64,000 nucleotides of DNA, taken from Flavobacterium sp. SUN052. GTDB lineage: Bacteria > Bacteroidota > Bacteroidia > Flavobacteriales > Flavobacteriaceae. How positions within the stretch are numbered: the stretch's first letter is position 1; each line of letters starts with the position of its first letter. The position numbers and the translations under genes were made by a program. Below are positions 24,906 through 34,038 of this stretch, one piece after another. The stretch covers positions 62,001 through 126,000 of the forward strand of contig NZ_JAPQNS010000004.1 of the NCBI RefSeq assembly GCF_028867935.1. The letters run 5' to 3'. Under the pieces are notes generated by a model. That model saw nothing but the letters and a program-made list of their open reading frames with translations. It did not search any database and was not told the DNA's origin.

Positions 24906-26453
24906 ATGAAATATTGTTGCCTTCTCTTTGTTTGTATTGGGTTCCTACGTTCGCTACTATCTCAGGCGCAAACAACGGCAAGTATCACAACGCTCCCACT
25001 GGAAGTCTCGGCGGTATGTCCAGGTTCAGTGGTTAAGGTACCGTTTACCTATACCGGGAAAGTAGGTAAAGTGGCTGTACAGATTTCGACGGGCAGTAGT
25101 TTTACATCTATCTATACCGAGCCATACTCATACAGTTACTCAACTGATAATAAAAACAGTATCTATGCCAGAACGCCTGATTCGGTCAGTTCTAGTCAGA
25201 CCTATCAAGTTCGGGTGGTTGGTATTGATTCTTCAATAGTAGGCAGTGTAAGCCCGACGTTACTCACAATAAAACTAGGTAATAAACCACCCAAACCTAT
25301 TGTCGACTCGCTTTATTGGATGTGTAAACGGGTTAGAGCAAATGGGTATCTTACGCAACTTCGATTTACGGTACTTCCTAATGCTAAAGTCAAGGTATAT
25401 AGGGATACCAACGGTTTGGATTTTCCCATAGACTCAAATGATGAGTACCGATCTAACGGGCATACCTTGTCCTACAGGTCTGCTACCAGCGGTTATTTAG
25501 AGTTCTGGAATGGATATTATCTCCCTTCGTGCGAATTTTATGAAACCAATTATTACTTCACACAAACGATAGATGGTTGCGAAAGCGATAAAGCCAGAAC
25601 GATTTATCAGGAATTGTGCCGGGAAGAAGCCTTCAGTTTTGATGAGTTTGTTTATGGTGATGGTTCCTTAACTTATGGACGAACAAGATACTGCCAAGGG
25701 GATATTGCTTTGCCGCTAAACAAGAAAGGCTACACGCCTACCAATAGTCCCAATGTATACCTTTTGTTCGGTTCACCAGAAACGTCTGGTGTAACAAGTA
25801 CGACCACCATCCCTACACCACGTACTGACAAGCTTGGTTCGGTTGAATATACTTTGTTATCAGTCCCCAATGATCGATCTAAGGTCTGCACTTTTTATAC
25901 AATTCCATCAAAGCTCAGTGTCATCGTCGATCCACGCCCTACATCGCCCATTGGCCCCTTATTACCCGTTACTTACTACCAGAACCAAGCCGCCATTGCC
26001 CTAACTGCCGCTACCAGTAGCACGGCAACTACCCTGCGCTGGTATCGGCCCGATGCAACGGGGGTTTCATCGCTTACCTCAACTACCGCTCCCGTACCAC
26101 TCACTGACAAACCCGGTTCATTTACCTATCTGGTGAGTCAGGTACAAGGCAACTGCGAAAGCCCGCCGTACCCGATCACCGTTAACGTGTTAGCCCCGCT
26201 GGCGGTCGAAGACTCAGCGTTGGCCGAGCAGATGACGGTATATCCTGTACCGACAGCGGCCTCGGTGACAGTCGATCTATCCGTCGTTTTGCTCAGAGCC
26301 AAACCTGCGCTTTTAGATCTGATCGACGCCAGTGGACGGGTGGTGTGGCAACAGGAAACAAAGGAGAGTAGAACGACCGTTCCGTTGCAACAGCTTCCAA
26401 CTGGCACTTATGGGTTGCGGGTGAAGGTGGGCGATAAACAGGCCGTGAAATGA
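24906..26453 (+). CDS. Secreted protein with T9SS C-terminal sorting domain
   Basis: A 515-residue secreted protein. The ATG at 24906 gives a good Sec signal (MKYCCLLFVCIGFLRSLLSQAQ); the frame also runs open upstream through feoB, but that part is out-of-frame noise. The middle contains beta-rich Ig/PKD-like segments, with two repeated S-T-T-tipped strands (TSTTTIPTPRTDKLGS and TSTTAPVPLTDKPGS). The last 75 residues are a type A T9SS sorting domain: VYPVPTAASVTVDL, LLDLIDASGRVVW, then LPTGTYGLRVKVGDKQAVK. Such proteins cross the outer membrane by T9SS and are released or anchored. No enzyme domain is seen. Followed by a strong terminator. Confidence 0.8.
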   Translation: MKYCCLLFVCIGFLRSLLSQAQTTASITTLPLEVSAVCPGSVVKVPFTYTGKVGKVAVQISTGSSFTSIYTEPYSYSYSTDNKNSIYARTPDSVSSSQTYQVRVVGIDSSIVGSVSPTLLTIKLGNKPPKPIVDSLYWMCKRVRANGYLTQLRFTVLPNAKVKVYRDTNGLDFPIDSNDEYRSNGHTLSYRSATSGYLEFWNGYYLPSCEFYETNYYFTQTIDGCESDKARTIYQELCREEAFSFDEFVYGDGSLTYGRTRYCQGDIALPLNKKGYTPTNSPNVYLLFGSPETSGVTSTTTIPTPRTDKLGSVEYTLLSVPNDRSKVCTFYTIPSKLSVIVDPRPTSPIGPLLPVTYYQNQAAIALTAATSSTATTLRWYRPDATGVSSLTSTTAPVPLTDKPGSFTYLVSQVQGNCESPPYPITVNVLAPLAVEDSALAEQMTVYPVPTAASVTVDLSVVLLRAKPALLDLIDASGRVVWQQETKESRTTVPLQQLPTGTYGLRVKVGDKQAVK

Positions 26454-26479
26454 GTAGTAAAACTGTAATAACACAAAAA

Positions 26480-26499
26480 AGCCCTCAATGTTGAGGGCT
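26480..26499 (+). terminator. Bidirectional intrinsic terminator
   Basis: AGCCCTCAA-TG-TTGAGGGCT, a perfect 9-bp stem, with T runs on the + side (26499-26505) and A runs before it (26475-26480). It can serve both the T9SS cargo gene and the small minus-strand gene at 26523-26687. Confidence 0.9.
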
Positions 26500-26522
26500 T
26501 TTTTTATAGCGAGAGGTTGCTT

Positions 26523-26687
26523 TTACCAAAGCAGACCTTTTGAAATCATGGGGTAAATGAAATGATAAATGATGTAGGTGAAAAGGGCAAATGTCAAACC
26601 ACCCAGTGCCATTGTCTGGTCGATACCCGTTTGGATTTTCCGGGATGAGCGATTATTACGAACTGTTTTGGAGGTGTAGTTAGCCAT
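26523..26687 (-). CDS. 54-residue single-helix membrane protein
   Basis: ATG at 26685-26687 on the minus strand, stop TAA at 26523-26525. The peptide has a basic, polar N-terminus (MANYTSKTVRNNRSSRKIQ), then a hydrophobic aromatic helix (MALGGLTFALFTYIIYHFIYP) and a short tail ending in W. Composition, topology and the terminator directly after the stop argue for a real gene. I do not recognise the family. Positive-inside rules put the N-terminus in the cytoplasm. It could be a small accessory subunit of a membrane complex, but no partner is adjacent. Confidence 0.6.
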   Translation of the reverse strand: MANYTSKTVRNNRSSRKIQTGIDQTMALGGLTFALFTYIIYHFIYPMISKGLLW

Positions 26688-26787
26688 ATTTACGAAGTGT
26701 TTTTGGGTCGGTTTTCCTGCTTATATGCGACAAATTTCATGCCACTGCCCCAAACCTTTTAGCGCGAAACTACGGAATGTCAATTCT

Positions 26788-26801
26788 ACGTACTAGTACG
26801 T
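26788..26801. promoter_or_regulatory. Perfect 14-bp palindrome, possible operator
   Basis: ACGTACTAGTACGT is fully self-complementary and lies about 100 bases upstream of the small membrane protein gene, in a spacer with no other gene. A dimeric regulator site is possible; there is no direct support. Confidence 0.3.
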
Positions 26802-26926
26802 GGTTTGCTGGGGAAATTCCGGTTTTTACACTTCTTTTTGATTCTAAATCTGAGGAATTATTTCTACATAAGTGTATAATAACTGCACAAAATATAACTT
26901 TAAGAATTAATATGAATGCATGCTGG

Positions 26927-28429
26927 TTAGAGTGACCAACGTAGGTTTTCGATCACGTCTGAAGCTGTAAGTCCAATTTGTCCGTGTTCCGCAGCGGCTC
27001 GGTCACCGGCTAGCCCATGGCTATACACACCCAATACGGAAGCCTCAACAGGGTCATACCCTTGTGCCAGCAAAGCTGTAATAACCCCCGTAAGAACGTC
27101 GCCCGTACCACCCGTGCTTAGGCCAGGGTTACCGGTTGAGTTGAAATGGACTTCGCCCTCAGGTGTAGCAATGGCGGTGTTGGCCCCTTTAAGAATCACC
27201 ACTACATCATAGCGCCGGGCAAAATCCTGGAGAATCTCAAGTTTATCGTAGTCGTTTTCCCAGCGTTGGGTGAGCCGCTCAAATTCTTTAGGGTGCGGAG
27301 TCAGAATACTCCGTTCGGGAAGCAAACCCAGCAGGTCGCGGTTTTGGGCCAGAATGTTGAGCGCATCGGCATCGAATACAACTGGTTTACGTACTGCCTG
27401 TAGCAGGTTTCGCAACATTGACACCGATTCGGGCGATTGTCCAATGCCTGGTCCGACACCAATGGCCGAGTACTCGTTGAAAGCCTGTCCGGGCAGGTCG
27501 CTTTGCCCGGTCAGGTGATATTCATGTTGATCGGGGAGGCACATCGCTTCGGGAACGGCCGTTTGCATAACAGTGTAACCACAGCGGGGCACCTGCACCG
27601 TGAGCAACCCAACACCCGACCGCAGGCACGCCCGACTGGCCAGCACACCCGCCCCGATTTTACCGTAGCTCCCTACGAGCAGCAGTGCGTGACCAAACGT
27701 GCCTTTGTGGGAGTACTTATCCCGTTGCCGGAGCAGCAACCTTGCCTCTTCTGGGTTAGTATAGTAGTAAGGAGTGCGCGCCTGGTCAATAAATCGGCGG
27801 CTCAGTCGAATGTCTAAAAGATGCCATTGACCAACGTATTTCCCGTTTTTGGGCAATACCAGCGCCAGCTTAGGCAATTGAAAAGTAACGGTATGATCGG
27901 GTTCAACAATTACATCGTCGGGCTGGTTGGGTTGGTCGGCATAAAGGCCACTGGCAATATCAACTGAAATAACAGTGGCCGGGGCGCGGTTGATGGCTTC
28001 GATCACTGTTTTGACAATGCCCTCCGTTGGTCGTGATAAACCAGAACCAAGAATAGCGTCGATCACCATTTCGTTGTGCCGAATCGCCGGAATATCCTGC
28101 GGTTTCTCAACGTAGGTGGGGTTTATCAATAATTTAAGCCGACGATGGTTATGAGCACAATCGTCCGATTCGCGGGGGGCATAGCGGACAACATACACTT
28201 CGACCTGATAATCAAGATTGATCAGCATTCGGGCCACGGCCATACCGTCGCCCCCGTTATTGCCAAGGCCACAGAAAATTTTGACGGTACGCGTTGCCGG
28301 AAAACGAGCTACAAACCAGTCAGCGAAGGCTTCGGAAGCCCGCTCCATGAGATTAATGGGCGCGATGGGTTCATACTGAATGGTGTATTGATCAAGTTCG
28401 CGAATCTGGCTAACGTTCAATATTTTCAT
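26927..28429 (-). CDS. nnr: Bifunctional NAD(P)H-hydrate epimerase / ADP-dependent NAD(P)H-hydrate dehydratase
   Basis: A 500-residue fusion of the two NAD(P)HX repair enzymes. The N-terminal YjeF_N epimerase domain (about 1-215) has GLGNNGGDGMAVARML. The C-terminal ribokinase-like dehydratase domain (about 235-495) has the nucleotide-binding GNPGLSTGGTGDVLTG and a DADALN motif. Together they reconvert hydrated NADH and NADPH to usable cofactor. Both domains look complete. Stands alone between divergent spacers, and no terminator was found after it. Confidence 0.95.
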   Translation of the reverse strand: MKILNVSQIRELDQYTIQYEPIAPINLMERASEAFADWFVARFPATRTVKIFCGLGNNGGDGMAVARMLINLDYQVEVYVVRYAPRESDDCAHNHRRLKLLINPTYVEKPQDIPAIRHNEMVIDAILGSGLSRPTEGIVKTVIEAINRAPATVISVDIASGLYADQPNQPDDVIVEPDHTVTFQLPKLALVLPKNGKYVGQWHLLDIRLSRRFIDQARTPYYYTNPEEARLLLRQRDKYSHKGTFGHALLLVGSYGKIGAGVLASRACLRSGVGLLTVQVPRCGYTVMQTAVPEAMCLPDQHEYHLTGQSDLPGQAFNEYSAIGVGPGIGQSPESVSMLRNLLQAVRKPVVFDADALNILAQNRDLLGLLPERSILTPHPKEFERLTQRWENDYDKLEILQDFARRYDVVVILKGANTAIATPEGEVHFNSTGNPGLSTGGTGDVLTGVITALLAQGYDPVEASVLGVYSHGLAGDRAAAEHGQIGLTASDVIENLRWSL

Positions 28430-28440
28430 CTGATGTCTGA

Positions 28441-28528
28441 TAGGAACGCGGATCTAACAGATTAAACGGATTTACGCGGATTTATTTCACGAGAGTAATC
28501 GTGGCGATCCGTTCAATCTGTGTTCCTA
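28441..28528. repeat. 88-base imperfect inverted repeat element
   Basis: Left arm TAGGAAC then ACAGATT then AACGGAT; the right arm carries the same three blocks inverted (ATCCGTT, AATCTGT, GTTCCTA). The left side has an extra GCGGATCTA. It ends exactly in GTTCCTA/TAGGAAC and looks like a small mobile or REP-like element. Confidence 0.6.
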
Positions 28529-28642
28529 TTGCGAAATAGGCGAAAACTCGGTAATCGTCCAATCAATATGACCAAACGGCATCGTATCCATCAGTTGATC
28601 AACAATTTAGTAGATGAAGTTTTTACCACGCCATTTTTTCCT

Positions 28643-28650
28643 TATCTTTG
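28643..28650 (+). promoter_or_regulatory. -7 element of rplS promoter
   Basis: TATCTTTG matches the Bacteroidota -7 consensus TAnnTTTG exactly, in a T-rich context, with a poor -33 element (TTTTTA). It gives rplS a leader of about 80 bases, which might carry L19 feedback control. Confidence 0.6.
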
Positions 28651-28737
28651 CGGCTCGATTTACAACATCAAGGCGCTGCAGGCGTGTTGCTTGCAACCTT
28701 GTGTTCGCAATAACTTAGCTGACGATATACTACAGTC

Positions 28738-29112
28738 ATGAACGACCTGATTAAATTAGTGGAGGCCGACAACGCACAACGTCGGTCCGAAATGCCTACT
28801 TTCCGGGCTGGTGACACGGTCAATGTGCACGTAAAAATCCGCGAGGGTAACAAAGAGCGTATTCAGGTATTTCAGGGCACGGTCATTCAGCGCCGGAATC
28901 CAAATACCAACGGCGAAACCTTTACGGTTCGCAAAATTTCAAACGGTATCGGTGTAGAGCGTATCTTCCCCGTGCTGTCACCAAACATCGATAAAGTCGA
29001 AGTACTCCGCCTAGGTAAAGTACGTCGTGCTCGTTTGTTCTACCTCCGCGGTCGTCAAGGCAAAGCAGCTCGTGTGAAAGAACGGAAAGTAGTAAAGACT
29101 AAAGCAGCATAG
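28738..29112 (+). CDS. rplS: 50S ribosomal protein L19
   Basis: 124 residues, the usual length or slightly longer. Typical L19 blocks are [28 protein letters not shown] (about 20-47) and [35 protein letters not shown], with a lysine/alanine-rich tail. L19 sits at the 30S-50S interface. Here it is monocistronic, with its own promoter and a hairpin after the stop, rather than in the rpsP-rimM-trmD-rplS operon of proteobacteria. Confidence 0.97.
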   Translation: MNDLIKLVEADNAQRRSEMPTFRAGDTVNVHVKIREGNKERIQVFQGTVIQRRNPNTNGETFTVRKISNGIGVERIFPVLSPNIDKVEVLRLGKVRRARLFYLRGRQGKAARVKERKVVKTKAA

Positions 29113-29160
29113 ACAATAGTCTAAGTTTCAGACTTCAGGTCTCAGCCGGTTCGCCGGAAC

Positions 29161-29208
29161 AGTCTCAGATTGCTCACGCACGACATACGGCGTTAGGAAT
29201 CTGAGACT
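29161..29208 (+). terminator. Hairpin after rplS, likely terminator
   Basis: Perfect 11-bp arms AGTCTCAGATT and AATCTGAGACT, separated by 26 bases and followed by TTCATTTTTA, 48 bases past the rplS stop. The long loop makes it a less typical terminator. Confidence 0.55.
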
Positions 29209-29259
29209 TTCATTTTTATCAGGAATACGGCGTTCAGCCTCAGCCATTCTTTTACTGAA

Positions 29260-30027
29260 ATGAACTTCTCAAAATACCAGGGTACGGGTAATGATTTCGT
29301 GATGATCGATGATCGGGATGAAACATTCCCTCGGTACGATCAGGCTTTGATTGCCCGCTTATGCGATCGCCGATTTGGTATCGGGGCCGATGGCCTGATT
29401 CTATTGCAGAACCACCCCGATTTCGATTTTCGGATGGTTTATTTCAACGCCGACGGAGCCGAGGGAAGTATGTGCGGCAACGGCGGTCGGTGCATCGTGC
29501 GGTTTGCGCACGACCTGGGCCTTTTCACCTCGCACACGCGGTTTATGGCGGTCGATGGGGAGCACGAAGCCACGGTAGCCGATGACCAGATTGCCCTCCG
29601 CATGAGCAATGTATTACAAATTGATACTAGCCCGGACTATAGCTTTACCAACACCGGATCACCCCATGTCGTGATGTTTGTAGACGATCTGGCCAACTGC
29701 GACGTGGTGGGCATTGGCCAGCAAATTCGGTACAGCGACGCGTTTGCTCCAACGGGCACTAACGTCAATTTTGTGCAGCCCGACGCCGATGGCACGCTGT
29801 TCGTACGGACCTACGAACGGGGTGTTGAAGATGAAACATACTCGTGTGGAACAGGTGTAACAGCAGCCGCTTTGGTAGCAAATCGGCAATCGGGAACGCC
29901 ATCGCCCATTCCGATCCGAACGTTGGGAGGCAATCTCAGTGTGTCGTTCAATGCGAGCCAAACGGTTGGCTATGAGCAGATTGATTTGATAGGCCCCGCA
30001 GAGCGGGTATTTGAGGGACATTGGTAG
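29260..30027 (+). CDS. dapF: Diaminopimelate epimerase
   Basis: A 255-residue PLP-independent epimerase that interconverts LL- and meso-diaminopimelate for lysine and peptidoglycan synthesis. The two catalytic cysteines are in MCGNGGRC (C72) and SCGTGVTAAA (C196); the N-terminal YQGTGNDFVMID and the RTYERGVEDET segment are also typical. Complete at both ends. It ends one base before a 32-bp inverted repeat and is followed by a bestrophin-like gene on the same strand. Confidence 0.96.
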   Translation: MNFSKYQGTGNDFVMIDDRDETFPRYDQALIARLCDRRFGIGADGLILLQNHPDFDFRMVYFNADGAEGSMCGNGGRCIVRFAHDLGLFTSHTRFMAVDGEHEATVADDQIALRMSNVLQIDTSPDYSFTNTGSPHVVMFVDDLANCDVVGIGQQIRYSDAFAPTGTNVNFVQPDADGTLFVRTYERGVEDETYSCGTGVTAAALVANRQSGTPSPIPIRTLGGNLSVSFNASQTVGYEQIDLIGPAERVFEGHW

Positions 30028-30117
30028 ATAGAGCTTTGGTACTCGTGGTAAATAGGTAATTATAACAGCCGTTAGCGGTTGCCAGTTACCTATTTACCAC
30101 AAGTACCAAAGCTCTAT
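30028..30117. repeat. 32-bp inverted repeat between dapF and bestrophin gene
   Basis: Left arm 30028-30059 and right arm 30086-30117 are complementary at 31 of 32 positions (the mismatch is in ACTcGTGG versus CCACaAGT), with a 26-base loop. It begins one base after the dapF stop and ends 10 bases before the next ATG. No T run follows. The transcript would form a very stable stem. Confidence 0.85.
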
Positions 30118-30127
30118 TTGTTTCTCA

Positions 30128-31057
30128 ATGATTGTTTACAAAACCCACAACTGGTTTCATGCCATCTGGCATTTTCATACCGGTGCTACCGCCATTTCCC
30201 TCTTCAAACGCCTTGCTGTTGTTCTGATTTACGTGATCGTTGTTACGGTTGGCGAGCTTAATTTTCTTGATATTCGGCTAAAGAACACGCCTACAGAATT
30301 CCTGTCAACCATGGGCATTCTGCTTAGTTTGCTTATTCTGTTTCGCACCAATACTGCTTACGACCGTTTCTACGAAGGTCGCCGTACCTGGGGCACGTTG
30401 ATCAACACCTGCCGAAATCTGGCGGTTTATTACAATGCTATTCTAGGCGATAGCCGCCCGGTCGATCAGCTATTTTTTACGAAGGTCATTTCCAATTTTC
30501 CCTTCGCGCTCAAAAATCACCTCCGCGACGACCGCAATTTTGACGAGTTCGACGAAACTACTCCCGGTACGCTCGACATGCTACAACGTTTCGACCATGT
30601 TCCGAATGGTGTGGTGTCGCAACTCCGCAATCGCACCGAACAGTTATACCGTGAAGGAATCATTTCGGATGCTCAACTCATCAATCTGAACAGCATGATT
30701 ACGATTCTGCTCGATGTAACGGGTATTTGTGAGCGGATCAAGAGCACCCCAATTCCGTTTTCGTACAACCTGTTTATCAAGATCTTTATCGCTTTTTATA
30801 TCATGATTATGCCGTTCTCCATCATTGTTGAGTACGGTTACCTGACCATACCGGCGGTTATGCTGGTGTCTTATATTATGGTAGGCTTAGAATTAATCGG
30901 TGAGGAAATCGAAGAACCGTTTGGCCTTGAGCGGAATAACCTGCCTTTGAACCAACTTTCTCAGGTGATTCGGGTTAGTGTCCATGAGATCTTTGGCTAC
31001 AATCTGCCCAAAGTAGAGAAAGACGCTGCCAAACTCGGGTTTGTGATTGTTACCTGA
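30128..31057 (+). CDS. Bestrophin-like (UPF0187) ion channel protein
   Basis: A 309-residue inner membrane protein of the bacterial bestrophin family: FLSTMGILLSLLILFRTNTAYDRFYEGRRTWG (about 56-87) is the hallmark segment, with an early helix (RLAVVLIYVIVVTVGEL) and two more helices near residues 215-250. Bacterial bestrophins form pentameric channels, reported as anion- or cation-conducting depending on the member. The start gives the usual short basic and aromatic N-terminus (IVYKTHNWFHAIWHF). Downstream of the 32-bp inverted repeat, which may limit readthrough from dapF. Confidence 0.9.
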   Translation: MIVYKTHNWFHAIWHFHTGATAISLFKRLAVVLIYVIVVTVGELNFLDIRLKNTPTEFLSTMGILLSLLILFRTNTAYDRFYEGRRTWGTLINTCRNLAVYYNAILGDSRPVDQLFFTKVISNFPFALKNHLRDDRNFDEFDETTPGTLDMLQRFDHVPNGVVSQLRNRTEQLYREGIISDAQLINLNSMITILLDVTGICERIKSTPIPFSYNLFIKIFIAFYIMIMPFSIIVEYGYLTIPAVMLVSYIMVGLELIGEEIEEPFGLERNNLPLNQLSQVIRVSVHEIFGYNLPKVEKDAAKLGFVIVT

Positions 31058-31077
31058 TGGCCATTTCTGATCATTGA

Positions 31078-31407
31078 TCACGAAACATCTTCAACGAGTC
31101 CGCCGTGCAGGTGGTAAATGGTTTTGCTCTGGAGTTCGGGCTGGCGGAGAAAATCTTTGGCAGCAATACGGCTCCTGACGCCGTTGGTGCAAATAACAAT
31201 CAATGGATCGAAGGGGGTAAACTCAGCCTTTCGAGCCCGAATGTCGTTGAGCGGTACGTTGATACCACCTAGGTTAAACTCCTCAAATTCCCACTCGTCG
31301 CGCACGTCGATCAGTAGCGCGTTCGGCTGCTGGCGGAGCGTTTCCATTTCATTCAAATCAATATCGGTGTAAGTAGCAGGTTGCAAAAAAGCGGTTGGAA
31401 ATCCCAA
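31078..31407 (-). CDS. Single-domain rhodanese-like sulfurtransferase
   Basis: 109 residues comprising one rhodanese domain: ALLIDVRDEWEFEEFNLGGINVPL near the start and the active-site loop VICTNGVRSRIAA with Cys 73. The Cys-containing loop is of the usual size for the single-domain form, so sulfur transfer is likely; the physiological partner is unknown. Converges on the bestrophin gene with a 20-base gap. Confidence 0.88.
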   Translation of the reverse strand: MGFPTAFLQPATYTDIDLNEMETLRQQPNALLIDVRDEWEFEEFNLGGINVPLNDIRARKAEFTPFDPLIVICTNGVRSRIAAKDFLRQPELQSKTIYHLHGGLVEDVS

Positions 31408-31590
31408 TGTGCTGAACTCCTAAATTCATAACAATGCAATGGGCTTTACAGGTTCGGTAAGTGATCACGGATGGCCCTTTTTGCTCAAAACAGGCCTTTG
31501 TCATATATCGAGTTTGTTATCCAGAGGAGTTTTTCGGAACGCAAAAATTGGTTACTTTCGTACTTCGGTACTTCAGCAACAAGTGGTTTT

Positions 31591-34038
31591 ATGAATAAAG
31601 TAATACTCACACCTGTCACTTTCCTTTTTATCATTTCTCTAACTCAGCTGTATGGACAAACCAGTAAAATTACGGGGACTGTACTGGGCGCTGATCAAAA
31701 AAAATTGGAAGGGGCCGTTGTTTCACTTTTGAGGTCAGCAGATTCTGCGGTTGTGAAAACCGCCCTGACTGAAACCGATGGGGCGTTTGCGTTTTTAGGG
31801 TTAAAAGCGGGTACGTTTCTGGTGATTGTGAGCCACGTGAGTTACCAAAAATACAGGAGTTTACCGCTGATCCTTGACGACCAACAGCCATCCATCGACT
31901 TATTGAAAATTAGCTTGGTGCCCGCAGATAAAAAACTGGCTGAAATACAGGTAACAGGCCAGAAGAATTTTGTGGAACAGCGCTTTGATCGGATGGTGGT
32001 GAACCCCGAAGCGCTCATCAGCAACGCTGGGGCCACTATGTTAGATGTTCTGGAAAAATCGCCCGGAATTCAGATCGATGCTAATGGTGCCATTAGCCTG
32101 AAAGGCAGGGCAGGGGTGGTTGTTTTTGTGGATGATAAACCAACGTACCTGTCGGCAACAGACCTGACCAATTACCTGCGATCACTTCCATCGGGATCGG
32201 TTGAAACCATTGAGATTATGACCAACCCACCCGCCAAATACGATGCGGCCGGTAGTGGAGGGGTAATCAATATCCGGCTCAAAAAGACAAGAACAAGGGG
32301 TTTCAACGGCGGTGTCAATATGAGCTATGGGCAGGGGCGTTATGCGCGAAGCAACAACAGCCTGAACCTGAACTACCGGATCAACAAACTCAATTTTTTC
32401 AGCAACGCCAGCCTCAATACCAATAATTCATACCAGGATCTAACCATCTCGCGACGGTATTTCACGCCGACGGGTGCTTACCGATCGGGTTTCACCCAAA
32501 ATTCATACATTAAACGTGAACTGAATAGCGCCAGTTTGAAAGCGGGAGTAGACTGGTACGTATCGAAAAAAACGACGGTTGGCCTGGTGCTGAACGGGTT
32601 CCGAAACCCATCAAATAGCCTCGTTACTAACAACGCTCAGGTGTTCGACGCTACGAATACGGTTTCGTCGATAGTGAAAGCCAGCAGTCCCAGCGAGAAA
32701 GTGCTGAAGAATGGGAGTGTCAACCTGAATTACAGCTATAAAATCGACAGCACTGGCAAAGAACTATCGGCTAATCTGGATTATATAACCTATCGGTCTG
32801 ACCTGAACCAGTCGTTGACCAACATGATTTTTGCGAATACCCGCGCCTTTCTGAACCAGACTGTACTGGTATCATCGCTACCGTCGACCATTGATATTCG
32901 AACGGCCAAAGTCGATTATGTACATCCGCTTGGCAATGACAGTAAGTTTGAATCGGGACTAAAACGGAGCGACATCAGCACCGAAAATGTGGCTGATTTT
33001 TGGGATGTGGTTAATGGAGAGCGGACGCCGAATTACTCGTTCTCGAATAATTTCCGGTACCGCGAAGCCATCAACGCAGGTTATCTGAATTACAGTCGAG
33101 AGGGGGCTAAATTGTCTGTACAGGCGGGCCTCCGGTTCGAGAATACCGCGATTTTAGGCCATCAGCTGGGTAATAAAGTAGTAAAAGACTCCTCGTTTAC
33201 GCGGACCTATAACAGTCTTTTTCCCACGTTTTACTTGTCCTATACGCTCGATTCGGCTGGCAAGCATCAGCTAAGTTTTTCGTATGGTCGGCGGATAAAC
33301 CGGCCCAACTACCAGGATCTGAATCCGTTTACATACCCGCTGGATCGGTTCACGTTTTATGGCGGTAACCCTTTTCTGCGCCCGGCTTTCTCCGATAACC
33401 TCGAACTGTCACATACGTTCGACAACGTCATTACCACAACACTGCAATACACCCACTCCCGAGATGTGATTTATGAAACCGTTGAGCAGAGCAGCAGTAC
33501 ATTTTACAGCCGCCCTGGTAACCTGGGACGCTATATGAGTTACGGAGCTTCGGTAAATATCTCGCACGAGATCACAAAATGGTGGACGTTACAGCTGTAT
33601 ACTGAATTGACATATAACAAGTTTACAGCTACGCTTTACAACCAGACCCTAAATAATGAAGGCACTTATTGGTATTTTGCCCCTACCAACCAGTTTATTA
33701 TCAATGCATCGTGGAGTGCCGAACTGAGCGGGTTGTACCAATCGACCATTCACGCGGGCCAGTTTGTTACCATTCCGGTTGGCAATGTGCGGGTAGCAGC
33801 AGCCAAAAAACTTTGGAAAGACAAAGGCACCCTGAAACTGAGCGTTACCGACCTTTTCTACACCAATCAGCCAGGTGGCGACATTCAGAGTCTGGCTAAC
33901 TCGTCGGCCAGTTGGCACAGTTATCTCGACAGCCGGGTAGCTACCGTTTCATTGTCGTACCGATTCAGCAAAGGGAAAAATTTGCGGCTACGGCAAACGG
34001 GCGGTTCCGAAAATGAGCAGAAACGGGTGAAGAATTAA
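31591..34038 (+). CDS. TonB-type outer membrane beta-barrel protein with carboxypeptidase-like regulatory domain
   Basis: An 815-residue outer membrane protein from the ATG at 31591 (MNKVILTPVTFLFIISLTQLYGQ signal). A CarboxypepD_reg-like domain (about 25-115) is followed by a plug-like region (LDVLEKSPGIQID, IEIMTNPPAKYDAAGSGGVINI) and a long barrel of the OMP_b-brl_3 type with NRPNYQDLNPF and ITTTLQYTHSRDVIYET. The frame is open upstream to 31471, but the signal peptide decides the start. It lacks the SusC motif, and no SusD follows, so it belongs to the other large Bacteroidota receptor group; the ligand is unknown. Its stop overlaps by four bases the stop of the opposing LytTR gene. Confidence 0.85.
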   Translation: MNKVILTPVTFLFIISLTQLYGQTSKITGTVLGADQKKLEGAVVSLLRSADSAVVKTALTETDGAFAFLGLKAGTFLVIVSHVSYQKYRSLPLILDDQQPSIDLLKISLVPADKKLAEIQVTGQKNFVEQRFDRMVVNPEALISNAGATMLDVLEKSPGIQIDANGAISLKGRAGVVVFVDDKPTYLSATDLTNYLRSLPSGSVETIEIMTNPPAKYDAAGSGGVINIRLKKTRTRGFNGGVNMSYGQGRYARSNNSLNLNYRINKLNFFSNASLNTNNSYQDLTISRRYFTPTGAYRSGFTQNSYIKRELNSASLKAGVDWYVSKKTTVGLVLNGFRNPSNSLVTNNAQVFDATNTVSSIVKASSPSEKVLKNGSVNLNYSYKIDSTGKELSANLDYITYRSDLNQSLTNMIFANTRAFLNQTVLVSSLPSTIDIRTAKVDYVHPLGNDSKFESGLKRSDISTENVADFWDVVNGERTPNYSFSNNFRYREAINAGYLNYSREGAKLSVQAGLRFENTAILGHQLGNKVVKDSSFTRTYNSLFPTFYLSYTLDSAGKHQLSFSYGRRINRPNYQDLNPFTYPLDRFTFYGGNPFLRPAFSDNLELSHTFDNVITTTLQYTHSRDVIYETVEQSSSTFYSRPGNLGRYMSYGASVNISHEITKWWTLQLYTELTYNKFTATLYNQTLNNEGTYWYFAPTNQFIINASWSAELSGLYQSTIHAGQFVTIPVGNVRVAAAKKLWKDKGTLKLSVTDLFYTNQPGGDIQSLANSSASWHSYLDSRVATVSLSYRFSKGKNLRLRQTGGSENEQKRVKN

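Larger units (their letters stand above)
28430..28737. other. Intergenic: inverted-repeat element and rplS promoter
   Basis: The 308-base divergent spacer between nnr and rplS. It contains the 88-base inverted repeat at 28441-28528 and the rplS promoter at 28643-28650, followed by a leader of about 80 bases. Short ORFs on the + strand here lack protein-like features. Confidence 0.6.

Noticed and set aside
28520..28741. Short + strand ORF before rplS
   Set aside because: It overlaps the inverted repeat and the rplS promoter and has no protein-like features.
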